Below, piece after piece: positions 16,553 through 24,373 of a stretch of DNA of 64,000 nucleotides (position 1 is its first letter; each line of letters starts with the position of its first letter). The notes below the pieces were generated by a model. The model was not told the origin of the DNA, did not search any database, and saw nothing but the letters and a program-made list of their open reading frames with translations. The position numbers and the translations under genes were made by a program. Source of the stretch: Rhizobium sp. AC27/96 (GTDB lineage: Bacteria > Pseudomonadota > Alphaproteobacteria > Rhizobiales > Rhizobiaceae); NCBI RefSeq assembly GCF_001692325.1, contig NZ_LXKN01000075.1, forward strand, positions 62,001-126,000, given 5' to 3'.

Positions 16553-17662
16553 GTGGCATTCAACGATGCCGTGGCGGGGCTGAAGCAAATGTCGCAAACG
16601 ACGGCACGTCATCGCAACGGGGATCGCGCGGCGCTTGCTCTCCTCGTGCTTGCCGCGCTCGTCCTCATCTCGGCGGCGGCTTTCACATTCTCGATCACCA
16701 TGGGTGCCTCCAACGCCTCCGTGATCGACGTTGTCGCCAGCATGGTGCGGGGCAGCGCCGATAGCGCGCTCAGCAATCGCGACCGCATCGTCATCTTCGA
16801 CATACGCCTGCCCCGCGCGATACTCGGCTTCCTGATCGGCGGCGGATTGGCGGTTTCGGGCGCTGTCATGCAGGGCCTCTTCCGCAATCCGCTGGCCGAC
16901 CCTGGTCTGATCGGCATTTCCGCCGGCTCCAGCCTCGGCGCGGTCGCCATGATCGTTCTCGGCGGCGGCGTGCTGGCTCCGGTCGTGCATATCTTCGGCA
17001 TATTTTCCCTGCCGATCGCCGCCTTCATTGGTGGCCTGGTGACGACGCTGCTGCTCTATAAGGTGGCGACCCGGCACGGGCAGACGTCCATAGCCACCCT
17101 GCTGCTGGCGGGCATCGCTCTCGGCTCTCTCGCTTTGGCAGCGACGGGAATTCTGATCTACATGGCCGACGACCGGCAATTGCGCGACCTCACCTTCTGG
17201 AGCATGGGATCGCTCGCTGGCTCGACCTGGAGCAAGGTCATGGGCGCCGGCCCGATCATCATCCTGTCGCTTCTGCCCCTTCCCTTCATGGCGCGAGGCC
17301 TGAACGCCCTGACGCTCGGCGAAGCCTCGGCATTTCACATGGGCGTGGCTGTGCAACGGCTGAAGAACATCGCGATCATCAGCGTGGCGGCGGCGGTTGG
17401 CGCTTCCGTTGCCGTCAGCGGCGGCATCGGCTTCGTCGGCATCGTCGTGCCGCATATATTGCGCATGATCATCGGGCCGGACCATCGCTTCCTCCTACCG
17501 GCCTCGGCGCTGCTGGGCGGCTTGTTGCTGATCGTGGCCGATGTGGTTGCCCGAACCATCGTTTCCCCGGCCGAGCTGCCGATCGGCATTCTGACGGCCG
17601 GCGTCGGCGGGCCGTTCTTCCTGTGGATGCTGCTGCGGCAGCGCTCGCGCCTCAGCCTGTGA
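16553..17662 (+). CDS. hmuU: Haem ABC transporter permease HmuU
   Basis: 369 residues of the FecCD/BtuC permease family, with about ten hydrophobic helices and the conserved LPRAILGFLIGGGLAVSGAVMQGLFRNPLADP block, then HILRMIIGPDHRFLLP and the C-terminal GPFFLWMLLR. The frame opens with GTG at 16553, one base after the hmuT stop, behind a GGAGG site. A polar tail of about 25 residues precedes helix 1; an internal Met could be the true start. It forms the transmembrane channel for haem with HmuV. Confidence 0.93.
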   Translation: MAFNDAVAGLKQMSQTTARHRNGDRAALALLVLAALVLISAAAFTFSITMGASNASVIDVVASMVRGSADSALSNRDRIVIFDIRLPRAILGFLIGGGLAVSGAVMQGLFRNPLADPGLIGISAGSSLGAVAMIVLGGGVLAPVVHIFGIFSLPIAAFIGGLVTTLLLYKVATRHGQTSIATLLLAGIALGSLALAATGILIYMADDRQLRDLTFWSMGSLAGSTWSKVMGAGPIIILSLLPLPFMARGLNALTLGEASAFHMGVAVQRLKNIAIISVAAAVGASVAVSGGIGFVGIVVPHILRMIIGPDHRFLLPASALLGGLLLIVADVVARTIVSPAELPIGILTAGVGGPFFLWMLLRQRSRLSL

Positions 17663-17669
17663 GCCGACG

Positions 17670-18461
17670 ATGATCCAGGTCTCCAATCTCGCTGTCCGGC
17701 TTGCCGGCAAGACCATCGTGCAGGACGTCTCCTTTACCGCCGAGCCGGGAACGCTGACGGCGATCTGCGGGCCGAACGGCTCAGGCAAGACGACCACCAT
17801 GAAAGCTATTTCGGGCGAAGTGGCCTATCAGGGCTCGGTGCACATGAACGGCTCTGAAATCCGTGGTCTGGAGCCATGGCAACTCGCCGAAATGCGCGGT
17901 GTGCTGCCGCAGGCAAGCTCGATCTCCTTCCCCTTCACAGTGCGCGAAATCGTCCGCATGGGCCTCACCAGCGGACGCAATCGTCATCCGGAGCAGGCCG
18001 ATCGCACGGCGGCCGAGGCACTCGCCGCTGTCGATCTCGCCGGCTTCGAGGGGCGTTTCTACCAGGAACTGTCAGGCGGCGAACAGCAACGCGTGCAGCT
18101 CGCCCGTGTGCTCTGCCAGATTTTCGAACCGGTCATTGATGGCAAGCCCTGCTGGCTGCTCCTCGACGAACCGGTCTCCAGCCTGGATATCAGCCACCAG
18201 CTCACCATCATGACGCTTGCCCGGCAATTCTGCCGCCGTGGCGGAGGCGTCATCGCCGTCATGCACGATCTCAACCTGACCGCGCTTTTTGCCGATCGCA
18301 TGGTCCTGCTCAAGGGCGGTCGTCTACGGACTGCGGGCTCGGTCAGGGAAGCCCTGACCGACCAGCATCTTCAGGATGTGTTCGGCTGCAATCTGCGGGT
18401 CAACCGCGTTCCCGCCGATGGCGCTCCCTTCGTGCTCGCCCATAGTGCGCTCGTCGACTGA
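17670..18461 (+). CDS. hmuV: Haem ABC transporter ATP-binding protein HmuV
   Basis: 263 residues: Walker A GPNGSGKTT, signature LSGGEQQRVQLAR, Walker B WLLLDEPVSSLD and switch His in VMHDLN. These are the features of FecE/HmuV ATPases. Last gene of hmuPSTUV, 7 bp after hmuU. It energises haem import. No terminator is obvious after it; the next transcription signal is a stress promoter 22 bp downstream. Confidence 0.94.
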   Translation: MIQVSNLAVRLAGKTIVQDVSFTAEPGTLTAICGPNGSGKTTTMKAISGEVAYQGSVHMNGSEIRGLEPWQLAEMRGVLPQASSISFPFTVREIVRMGLTSGRNRHPEQADRTAAEALAAVDLAGFEGRFYQELSGGEQQRVQLARVLCQIFEPVIDGKPCWLLLDEPVSSLDISHQLTIMTLARQFCRRGGGVIAVMHDLNLTALFADRMVLLKGGRLRTAGSVREALTDQHLQDVFGCNLRVNRVPADGAPFVLAHSALVD

Positions 18462-18483
18462 CCCTTCTTCGGCCACCTGCTCC

Positions 18484-18509
18484 GGAACCTTTTGCTACAG
18501 CCGCGCGTT
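18484..18509 (+). promoter_or_regulatory. EcfG (general stress sigma) promoter for the DUF883 gene
   Basis: GGAAC at 18484-18488 and CGTT at 18506-18509 with 17 bases between match the alphaproteobacterial EcfG/RpoE2 consensus GGAAC-N16/17-CGTT. It lies about 122 bp upstream of the DUF883-like gene, in the same neighbourhood as ecfG itself. Confidence 0.75.
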
Positions 18510-18630
18510 GAGGTGTAGCGATCGGAATTGATGCTCCGCACGCCAGACAAACTAGTGTGGCGGATAACGTCCGGTCATCGCGAACAACAGGCGCTCTACT
18601 GGCGCCCACTTAACGCAAAGGGAGCTAGAC

Positions 18631-18981
18631 ATGGCTACATCCATCCTGCATTCGGCCCGGGGCAAGCGCAATGGCAGCAGCCTGCAAGACGTCGAGGCAA
18701 GCATCGAGGACCAGATCGAAGCGCTGCGCGACGAAGTTGCGGCCTTTGCCAAGCTGATCAGCCAGAACGGCGCAAAGCAGGGCAAGAAATTGCGTGCAAG
18801 CGCAGAGTCTGGATTGGACGATCTGACAGTGCGCGGCGAGGAACTGTTGCAGGAACTGCAACGCGGCTATACCAAGGGTTCGCGCGAAGTTCGCAGAACC
18901 GTTCGTCAGCATCCTGTCGCCACGATCGGCGCTGCCGCGGCATTCGGCTTGGCGGTCGCCCTGCTTCTGTCTCGCCGCTAG
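18631..18981 (+). CDS. DUF883/ElaB-like membrane-anchored stress protein
   Basis: 116 residues. A soluble helical part (about 20-85) with a coiled-coil look (IEDQIEALRDEVAAFAKLI) leads to a C-terminal TM helix (VATIGAAAAFGLAVALLLS) ending SRR, the usual architecture of the ElaB/YqjD/DUF883 family of ribosome- or membrane-associated stationary-phase proteins. It has an EcfG-type promoter upstream and a GGGAG site. It is followed after 9 bp by another small membrane protein gene, as in YqjD-YqjE pairs. Confidence 0.83.
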   Translation: MATSILHSARGKRNGSSLQDVEASIEDQIEALRDEVAAFAKLISQNGAKQGKKLRASAESGLDDLTVRGEELLQELQRGYTKGSREVRRTVRQHPVATIGAAAAFGLAVALLLSRR

Positions 18982-18990
18982 GGAGGCGGA

Positions 18991-19395
18991 ATGCTGACCT
19001 CGATCCTGGGCCTGCTGCTGTCAGGCAAATTGAGCCGTACCGTTGCGCGAACCAAGCGCAACGGTATTTTTATCGCGGTTGCGTTACTCTTGCTGTTGAC
19101 GGCCTATGCCTTCTTTCTCGTGGCGGCCGCCATCTGGCTTGCGACGATATATGGCGCCGCGGCCGCGGCACTCTTAATCGGCGCGGGAGCCTTGCTGCTC
19201 GGCCTGATCGTACTTGTCATCATGGCGATCATCGACAAGCAGGAACAGCGGCGTGCGCGCGAACGTCGCCTTGCAATGGAATCGATCGCGGTCACCGTAC
19301 TCGGGCTCGTAAAAAAGCAGCCGTTGATGACTGCGGCGATCGCCGCGGCCCTGCTGTTCGGCAATATGTTCGGAACGAGCAGCGAGGACGATTGA
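18991..19395 (+). CDS. Phage holin superfamily III / YqjE-like membrane protein
   Basis: 134 residues with two strong N-terminal to central membrane helices (IFIAVALLLLLTAYAFFLVAAAIW and AAAALLIGAGALLLGLIVLVIMAII), a basic cytoplasmic stretch (KQEQRRARERR) and a third hydrophobic segment near the C-terminus. This matches the actinobacterial holin-X/YqjE-type small membrane proteins, which despite the name are normal stress-related chromosomal proteins. Co-transcribed with the DUF883 gene, with a strong terminator 66 bp after its stop. Confidence 0.78.
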   Translation: MLTSILGLLLSGKLSRTVARTKRNGIFIAVALLLLLTAYAFFLVAAAIWLATIYGAAAAALLIGAGALLLGLIVLVIMAIIDKQEQRRARERRLAMESIAVTVLGLVKKQPLMTAAIAAALLFGNMFGTSSEDD

Positions 19396-19460
19396 AATTC
19401 CAGCTACCCTCGTAATCTCGTAGGGAAGCGACGTCCGTTACCACACATGAATGAGATAGG

Positions 19461-19491
19461 AAAAGGGCCCGGTTTTGAACCGGGCCCTTTT
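19461..19491. terminator. Bidirectional intrinsic terminator
   Basis: A perfect 14-bp inverted repeat, AAAAGGGCCCGGTT at 19461-19474 and its complement at 19478-19491, with a 3-base loop, lies between the convergent holin-X-like gene and ecfG. The flanking A- and T-runs provide a U-tract in both directions. Confidence 0.92.
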
Positions 19492-19493
19492 CT

Positions 19494-20045
19494 TTAGAAA
19501 GCAAATGCCTTTGATGTCAGTGGCGCCGAAGTGGCGTCCGGACCGAAGTCCGCCTCACCGGAAATGCCGAGCAATTCCTGGAGGCGCTGGCGCGCGCGGT
19601 TGACGCGGCTCTTGATCGTGCCGACTGCGCAGCCGCAAATCTCGGCGGCCTCCTCATAGGAAAATCCGGAAGCACCAACGAGGATGATGGCTTCGCGCTG
19701 ATCCGGCGGCAACTGATCGAGCGCCTTGCGGAAATCCTGAAGATCGAGCGCACCATATTGCGATGGATGGGTTGCCATCGATTCCGTGAAGATGCCGTCG
19801 CTGTCCTGCACCTCGCGGCCGCTCTTGCGCATCTGGCTATAGAGTTCGTTGCGCAGGATAGTGAAGAGCCAGGCCTTCATATTCGTGCCCATCTCGAAGT
19901 GATCCTGCTTGGCCCAGGCCTTCATGATCGTATCCTGGACAAGATCGTCTGCCCGATCATGGCGACCGGTCAATGAAATAGCGAAGGCTCGCAGGCTCGG
20001 AAGAGCCGACAGGAGTTCACGCTTGAAGCTCGATTGCGGTTCCAT
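19494..20045 (-). CDS. ecfG: General stress response ECF sigma factor EcfG (RpoE2)
   Basis: 183 residues of the ECF15/EcfG group: sigma-2 region near residues 15-75 (DLVQDTIMKAW, FTILRNELYSQMRK) and sigma-4 region near 110-160 (LPPDQREAIILVGASGFSYEEAAEICGCAVGTIKSRVNRARQRL is the HTH block). The ATG at 20045 has AGGAGG eight bases upstream; the GTG at 20054 overlaps that site and is unlikely. It is co-transcribed with nepR, whose product sequesters it until phosphorylated PhyR binds NepR. EcfG drives promoters of the GGAAC-N16/17-CGTT type. Confidence 0.95.
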   Translation of the reverse strand: MEPQSSFKRELLSALPSLRAFAISLTGRHDRADDLVQDTIMKAWAKQDHFEMGTNMKAWLFTILRNELYSQMRKSGREVQDSDGIFTESMATHPSQYGALDLQDFRKALDQLPPDQREAIILVGASGFSYEEAAEICGCAVGTIKSRVNRARQRLQELLGISGEADFGPDATSAPLTSKAFAF

Positions 20046-20057
20046 CTCGCCCACCTC

Positions 20058-20264
20058 CTATTTAGAGACGTTCGAGGAAGCCAAGCGCTCGGCCTGATCC
20101 AGCTTCTCGAGCAGATCAAGGAAGCGATCGGGAATGGCTTCGTCCTGCACCGCAGCATAGAAAGAGCGCAGCCTGTTTCCGATCTGATTGTTAGGGTCGA
20201 GGATATCGATTGCGCGCAGGTCTGATGTCTTGGTGTCTGCGTCCTCGTGATTTTGAACTGTCAT
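20058..20264 (-). CDS. nepR: Anti-sigma factor NepR
   Basis: 68 residues, matching the NepR pattern: an acidic disordered N-terminus, then IGNRLRSFYAAVQDEAIPDR and FLDLLEKLDQAE, the helices that contact the sigma factor or, alternatively, PhyR. It sits immediately before ecfG (12 bases to its ATG) and is divergent from phyR, the canonical arrangement. It binds EcfG in unstressed cells. Confidence 0.95.
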   Translation of the reverse strand: MTVQNHEDADTKTSDLRAIDILDPNNQIGNRLRSFYAAVQDEAIPDRFLDLLEKLDQAERLASSNVSK

Positions 20265-20406
20265 TTAGCCTGCTCGCTTTTCAATTGTCTCGCGTTCATG
20301 GGTAGGACATGCCTTTCCGCCTCGCCGTTCAGGAGAACAGTCCAGCTCGTCCAAACAGCTTCGTAACGACTCGTAAAGGATGAAGCCCGCCGATTGTAAG
20401 CATTGT

Positions 20407-20431
20407 AATGCGACTACCTAAAAAAAGTTCC
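20407..20431 (-). promoter_or_regulatory. Near-consensus EcfG promoter for nepR-ecfG
   Basis: On the minus strand GGAAC (20431-20427) is followed after 16 bases by CATT (20410-20407), one base off the CGTT consensus. Autoregulation of nepR-ecfG by EcfG is well known in the family. The -35 box is mirrored by that of phyR, forming an inverted repeat. Confidence 0.55.
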
Positions 20432-20439
20432 GACAAAGA

Positions 20440-20464
20440 GGAACTTTTTTACTGAACTGACGTT
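20440..20464 (+). promoter_or_regulatory. EcfG promoter for phyR
   Basis: GGAAC at 20440-20444, 16 bases, CGTT at 20461-20464: exact consensus, 66 bp upstream of the phyR start. Confidence 0.8.
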
Positions 20465-20529
20465 TGTTAGTCATCGCAGCCCTCTGTGCTGTATTTAAAT
20501 TAGAATTTTATAAAAGGCGGGAGCCCTTG

Positions 20530-21324
20530 ATGACACTTTCCACACGCATTGCGCCGCATCTTCCCTATTTGCGTCGTTATTCACGTGCTTTGACTGGAAC
20601 GCAGACCTCCGGGGACGCCTATGTTGCTGCGGTTTTGGAAGCCATCATCACCGACATCTCCATCTTCCCGGATACCGACAGCGACCGCGTTGCACTCTAT
20701 AAACTGTTCACCAAGCTATTCGGTTCCGTATCCCTTCAGATTCCTGAACCAATCTCGCCCTTCGCCTGGGAACAGCGCGCCACGGTCAACCTCTCCAAGG
20801 TTTCACCGCGCGCGCGTCAGGCGTTCCTGCTCGCATCCGTCGAAAGTTTCCGCCTTGGCGAGATCGCCGACATCCTGGACATTTCGGAAAGCGAAGCCAT
20901 GCATCTGCTGGACACCGCGTCGCAGGAAATCTCGCGGCAGGTAGCCACGGAAATCATGATCATCGAGGATGAGCCGCTGATCGCGATGGATATCGAGCAG
21001 ATGGTCGAAAGCCTCGGACATCGCGTGACCGGTATTGCCCGCACCCACGCTGAAGCAGTTGCGCTCTACAATGCAACGAAGCCGAGGATGGTTCTTGCCG
21101 ACATCCAGCTTGCCGACGGCAGCTCCGGCATCGACGCCGTCAACGACATCCTGAAGACAGCCAATATCCCGGTGATTTTCATCACCGCATTCCCAGAGCG
21201 TCTTTTGACGGGCGAGCGACCGGAGCCGACCTTCCTGGTCACCAAGCCGTTCAACCCCGACATGGTGAAAGCACTCATCAGCCAGGCGCTTTTCTTCAAT
21301 GAAACCACAAAGGTGGCGGCCTGA
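20530..21324 (+). CDS. phyR: General stress response regulator PhyR (sigma-like anti-anti-sigma)
   Basis: 264 residues. An N-terminal sigma-factor-like domain (about 1-135, including RARQAFLLASVESFRLGEIADILDIS as the sigma-4-like part) is joined to a C-terminal receiver domain (about 141-260). The phospho-acceptor is Asp191 (VLADIQLADG), and the conserved Lys239 lies in PTFLVTKPF, close to the FAT-GUY receiver motif. On phosphorylation it binds NepR and frees EcfG. The ATG at 20530 is chosen because it begins the conserved domain; the frame extends 22 codons upstream over the promoter. Confidence 0.95.
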   Translation: MTLSTRIAPHLPYLRRYSRALTGTQTSGDAYVAAVLEAIITDISIFPDTDSDRVALYKLFTKLFGSVSLQIPEPISPFAWEQRATVNLSKVSPRARQAFLLASVESFRLGEIADILDISESEAMHLLDTASQEISRQVATEIMIIEDEPLIAMDIEQMVESLGHRVTGIARTHAEAVALYNATKPRMVLADIQLADGSSGIDAVNDILKTANIPVIFITAFPERLLTGERPEPTFLVTKPFNPDMVKALISQALFFNETTKVAA

Positions 21325-21345
21325 TTCGATTGGAAACCCCGCTGA

Positions 21346-21370
21346 GGAACAAAGATCACGGCCGGGCGTT
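21346..21370 (+). promoter_or_regulatory. EcfG promoter for the HWE histidine kinase gene
   Basis: GGAAC at 21346-21350, 16 bases, CGTT at 21367-21370: exact consensus, 123 bp upstream of the kinase start. Confidence 0.78.
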
Positions 21371-21492
21371 GAGATTCAATGCGGCCGGTTTACGGACTGT
21401 TATACCGGGTAATTTTATAGGTCGGTCCGAATTCTTGCGAGTGAGAATGCCCTATCGGCGGGGCTCTCGAAATTCGAGTGAAAGGCAAGCGG

Positions 21493-22503
21493 GTGAATAC
21501 GTCTGAACCATTACCCGGCGCGCCTTTGAGTTTGGAAGGCAAAGCCGCTCTGATGGAGCGGGCGCTTGCGAGCGCCAACGTGTGGGTTCTGTTTCAGGAC
21601 CAAGCTCTGGCAATACGGTATGCCGACAATCTCCCGGATCATCTGCAGCCATCCCTCGTGATTGGCGGCAATGACTGGCATTTGTTCGGCGAGAAGGATG
21701 GAGAGCACCTCTTGCGCCTAAAGCGAGGGGTGCTCGAAACCGGCAAGCCAGCCACCGCGGAAGTCGAAATTCCAAGCGGTGACGGCATTCGCATCTATGA
21801 GCTGAAGATAGAGCGCGTTGGCGGCCGCAAGCCGCAGGGCGTCCTGTCAGTCATCTCGGAAATCACCGAGAGCCGCCACCGCGAAAAAGTTCTGAAGTCG
21901 CTACTGCGCGAGCTGTCGCATCGCTCGAAGAACCTTCTGGCGATCATTCAGGGCATCGCAACGCAGACCGCTCGACACACGCTTTCGGTCGACAACTTCC
22001 TGATCAAGTTCCGTGGACGACTGCAATCCCTGTCGAATTCGCAGGATCTCATCACCGATTCCAGTTGGCGCGGCGCCTATCTGTTCGAACTTGCGGAAAA
22101 GCAGTTCGCGCCCTACTGGCCCGATGCCGGCGTACCCATGCCGATCTACGGCATCAATGCCCATCTGACACCCAATGCCGCCGTGCATCTGGGACTTGCC
22201 CTGCACGAGTTGATCGTCAACTCCGCCTCGCATGGCGCCATTTCGGCGGGAGCGACCAGCATCACGCTGAATTGCAAGGAAGCCGAACTCGATGGCAAGA
22301 AGGCGATCGAGGTGGCATGGTCGGAGCGTTTCTATGCGCCCAACGACCATGAATTCGAGGACAACAGCTTCAGCCGCACTGTGCTTGAGCGTGTCGTGCC
22401 GACTTCCATGAATGGCCGCGCCGACTTCGCCATCGGCGACGGTAGCATCGGCTATCGCCTCACCATTCCCGAAACTGAATATGAGATCCTGAGACGCCGC
22501 TGA
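21493..22503 (+). CDS. HWE-family sensor histidine kinase next to phyR
   Basis: 336 residues. An N-terminal PAS-like sensory region (about 20-125, ending GVLSVISEITESRHREK) leads to the HWE/HisKA_2 dimerisation domain with phospho-acceptor His143 in RELSHRSKNLLAIIQGIA, then an ATPase domain with the Asn of ALHELIVNSASHGA and a WSE motif near residue 274 typical of HWE kinases. There are no membrane helices, so it is cytoplasmic. The GTG at 21493 has AAAGG seven bases upstream; a GTG at 21478 adds five residues. Such kinases beside phyR normally phosphorylate or dephosphorylate PhyR. Confidence 0.9.
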   Translation: MNTSEPLPGAPLSLEGKAALMERALASANVWVLFQDQALAIRYADNLPDHLQPSLVIGGNDWHLFGEKDGEHLLRLKRGVLETGKPATAEVEIPSGDGIRIYELKIERVGGRKPQGVLSVISEITESRHREKVLKSLLRELSHRSKNLLAIIQGIATQTARHTLSVDNFLIKFRGRLQSLSNSQDLITDSSWRGAYLFELAEKQFAPYWPDAGVPMPIYGINAHLTPNAAVHLGLALHELIVNSASHGAISAGATSITLNCKEAELDGKKAIEVAWSERFYAPNDHEFEDNSFSRTVLERVVPTSMNGRADFAIGDGSIGYRLTIPETEYEILRRR

Positions 22504-22541
22504 TCCGCCGGACAGGCGCCGATCCGCAGGGCAAAATAAAA

Positions 22542-22570
22542 CAGCCAGTGCGAGGGCGACGCACTGGCTG
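22542..22570 (+). terminator. Intrinsic terminator of the HWE kinase gene
   Basis: CAGCCAGTGCG at 22542-22552 pairs perfectly with CGCACTGGCTG at 22560-22570 (11 bp, 7-base loop), 39 bp after the stop. The trailing CTTTGC is a weak U-tract. Confidence 0.75.
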
Positions 22571-22604
22571 CTTTGCACTCATCGGGAGGGGACCGTGAGT
22601 AGAA

Positions 22605-22664
22605 GTCCTGTGATGCTATTGGGCGTGCATCAGGGGGATGCGATCATCGACAGGACATCCCAAT
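22605..22664. other. Strongly structured intergenic element of unknown role
   Basis: In the 498-bp gap 22504-23001, the stretch 22605-22615 (GTCCTGTGATG) pairs with 22645-22656 around one bulged G, enclosing GCATC/GATGC (22627-22631 with 22637-22641). ATTGGG at 22618-22623 can also pair with CCCAAT at 22659-22664, outside the main stem, which allows a pseudoknot or alternative fold. It may be a small RNA or leader element. No open frame of note and no promoter are clear in the rest of the gap, apart from an AT-rich dyad near 22935. Confidence 0.35.
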
Positions 22665-22922
22665 AACGATGCTGCCGGGCCTTGGTTCCATCCCGAGGCG
22701 AAAAAATTCGCTTTTTCTTCACCCGCACCGCATTGGCAAAATGATCCGCAGCGCAGTCGGCCTCCTGCTCCGCTTCGACGGCAAAGCCTCGCGGGCTTCG
22801 GACGCCATTGCTCGCTATATTCAGAAAATCACAGCAAAATTAAGCAGTTGCATAATTTTCGGGGACCACCCTGGCACGTCCCAGCGGCACATTTCAGGCT
22901 GCAATACAGCAAAGAAAAACGC

Positions 22923-22948
22923 AAAAATTTACCGTTTGATAAATTTTT
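22923..22948. promoter_or_regulatory. AT-rich dyad upstream of preT, weak RutR-box similarity
   Basis: AAAAATTTA at 22923-22931 and TAAATTTTT at 22940-22948 form a perfect inverted repeat 54 bp before preT. The core at 22928-22943 (TTTACC...TGATAAA) shares TTTACC with the better RutR-box candidate at 26964-26979. RutR control of preT-preA would fit the pathway, but the match to the E. coli consensus is poor. Confidence 0.35.
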
Positions 22949-23001
22949 TATCCTGAGTTACCGTTCTTGCCACTGGCCGTTTACTATAAGAGGGAACTTC
23001 A

Positions 23002-24360
23002 ATGGGACGACTGGAAACTGGGATTCATAGGGGCCGGCTCACGCCCGCCGAATATGATGCTAACTTTTCCGATCTTCATCCGCGCCTGAACAACCACGAG
23101 GCGCTGGTTGCCGCCGACCGCTGTTATTTCTGTTACGACGCGCCGTGCATGACGGCCTGTCCCACCTCCATCGACATTCCGATGTTCATCCGTCAGATCT
23201 CGACGGGGAACCCGATCGGCTCTGCAAAGACCATCTTCGACCAGAATATTCTCGGTGGCATGTGCGCCCGCGTCTGTCCCACCGAACAGCTCTGCGAGCA
23301 GGCTTGCGTGCGCAATACTGCCGAAGAGCGTCCGGTCGAAATCGGCCGGCTGCAGCGCTATGCGACGGATGCCGCAATGGCCGAGAACAAGCAGTTCTAT
23401 GCCCGCGCTGCTTCCACCGGCAAGAAGATCGCCGTTATCGGCGCCGGCCCCGCAGGTCTTGCCTGCGCCCATCGCCTCGCCGTGAAGGGCCATGACGTCA
23501 CCATCTTCGACGCCCGCGCAAAGGCCGGCGGCCTCAACGAATACGGCATTGCCACCTACAAGGCGGTCGACGATTTCGCCCAGAAGGAAGTCGACTACGT
23601 TCTCGCCGTTGGTGGCATCGAGGTGAAGAACGGCCAGGCACTCGGCCGTGATTTCAGCCTGTCCGACCTTTCCCAGCAATATGACGCGGTCTTCCTCGGC
23701 CTCGGTCTTGCCGGCGTCAACGCGCTGCGCGCCGAAGGCGAGGATCTTGACGGCGTAGCCGATGCGGTCGCCTATATCGCTGAACTGCGCCAGGCCGGCG
23801 ACAAGGCCGATATCGCCATCGGCCGCCGCGTCGTCGTTCTCGGTGGCGGCATGACCGCGATCGATGCGGCCGTGCAGGCAAAACTGCTCGGCGCCGAAGA
23901 AGTGACGATCTGTTATCGCCGCGGCAAGGAACACATGAACGCCTCGGAATTCGAGCAGGATCTGGCCGCCTCCAAGGGCGTGATGATCCGCCATTGGCTC
24001 GCTCCGAAGCGCATCCTCGACAAGGACGGCAAGGTCGCCGGCATCGAGGTCGAATATACCGAACTGCGCGACGGCAAGCTGACCGGCACCGGCGATATCG
24101 GCGTCATCGCCGCTGACCAGATCTTCAAGGCCATCGGTCAGACCTTCGAGGCATCGGGCCTCGGTGCGCTGCGCATGGAAGCCGGCCGCATTGCCATCGA
24201 CGGCGAAGGCCGCACCTCGCTCGAAGGCGTATGGGCCGGCGGCGACTGCGTGCTGGGCGGCGATGATCTGACGGTCTCCGCCGTGGCACAGGGTCGCGAC
24301 GCGGCCGAATCCATCAACAATGCGCTCGCTGCCGCCCAGTCGGCCGCTGCAGTCGCCTGA
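23002..24360 (+). CDS. preT: NAD-dependent dihydropyrimidine dehydrogenase, PreT-type subunit
   Basis: 452 residues related to the glutamate synthase small subunit. The first 110 residues hold Cys clusters for two 4Fe-4S centres (CYFCYDAPCMTACP; CARVCPTEQLCEQAC). Next are an FAD-binding GAGPAGLACA motif near 150 and a second dinucleotide motif GGGMTAIDAA near 280. It transfers electrons from NADH to PreA for reduction of uracil and thymine. GAGG precedes the ATG. It is 13 bp upstream of preA and opens the reductive pyrimidine cluster. Also named pydX in some systems. Confidence 0.92.
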   Translation: MGRLETGIHRGRLTPAEYDANFSDLHPRLNNHEALVAADRCYFCYDAPCMTACPTSIDIPMFIRQISTGNPIGSAKTIFDQNILGGMCARVCPTEQLCEQACVRNTAEERPVEIGRLQRYATDAAMAENKQFYARAASTGKKIAVIGAGPAGLACAHRLAVKGHDVTIFDARAKAGGLNEYGIATYKAVDDFAQKEVDYVLAVGGIEVKNGQALGRDFSLSDLSQQYDAVFLGLGLAGVNALRAEGEDLDGVADAVAYIAELRQAGDKADIAIGRRVVVLGGGMTAIDAAVQAKLLGAEEVTICYRRGKEHMNASEFEQDLAASKGVMIRHWLAPKRILDKDGKVAGIEVEYTELRDGKLTGTGDIGVIAADQIFKAIGQTFEASGLGALRMEAGRIAIDGEGRTSLEGVWAGGDCVLGGDDLTVSAVAQGRDAAESINNALAAAQSAAAVA

Positions 24361-24373
24361 AAGGAGAATCGAT

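Noticed and set aside
20052..20054. GTG as start of ecfG
   Set aside because: It overlaps the AGGAGG ribosome site; the ATG at 20045 has correct spacing.
20421..20450. A/T-flanked inverted repeat that looks like a bidirectional terminator
   Set aside because: It lies between divergent genes and its arms are the -35 boxes of two stress promoters.
22871..22890. TGGCACG resembling a sigma-54 -24 element upstream of preT
   Set aside because: The required TTGC at -12 is absent at the proper distance.
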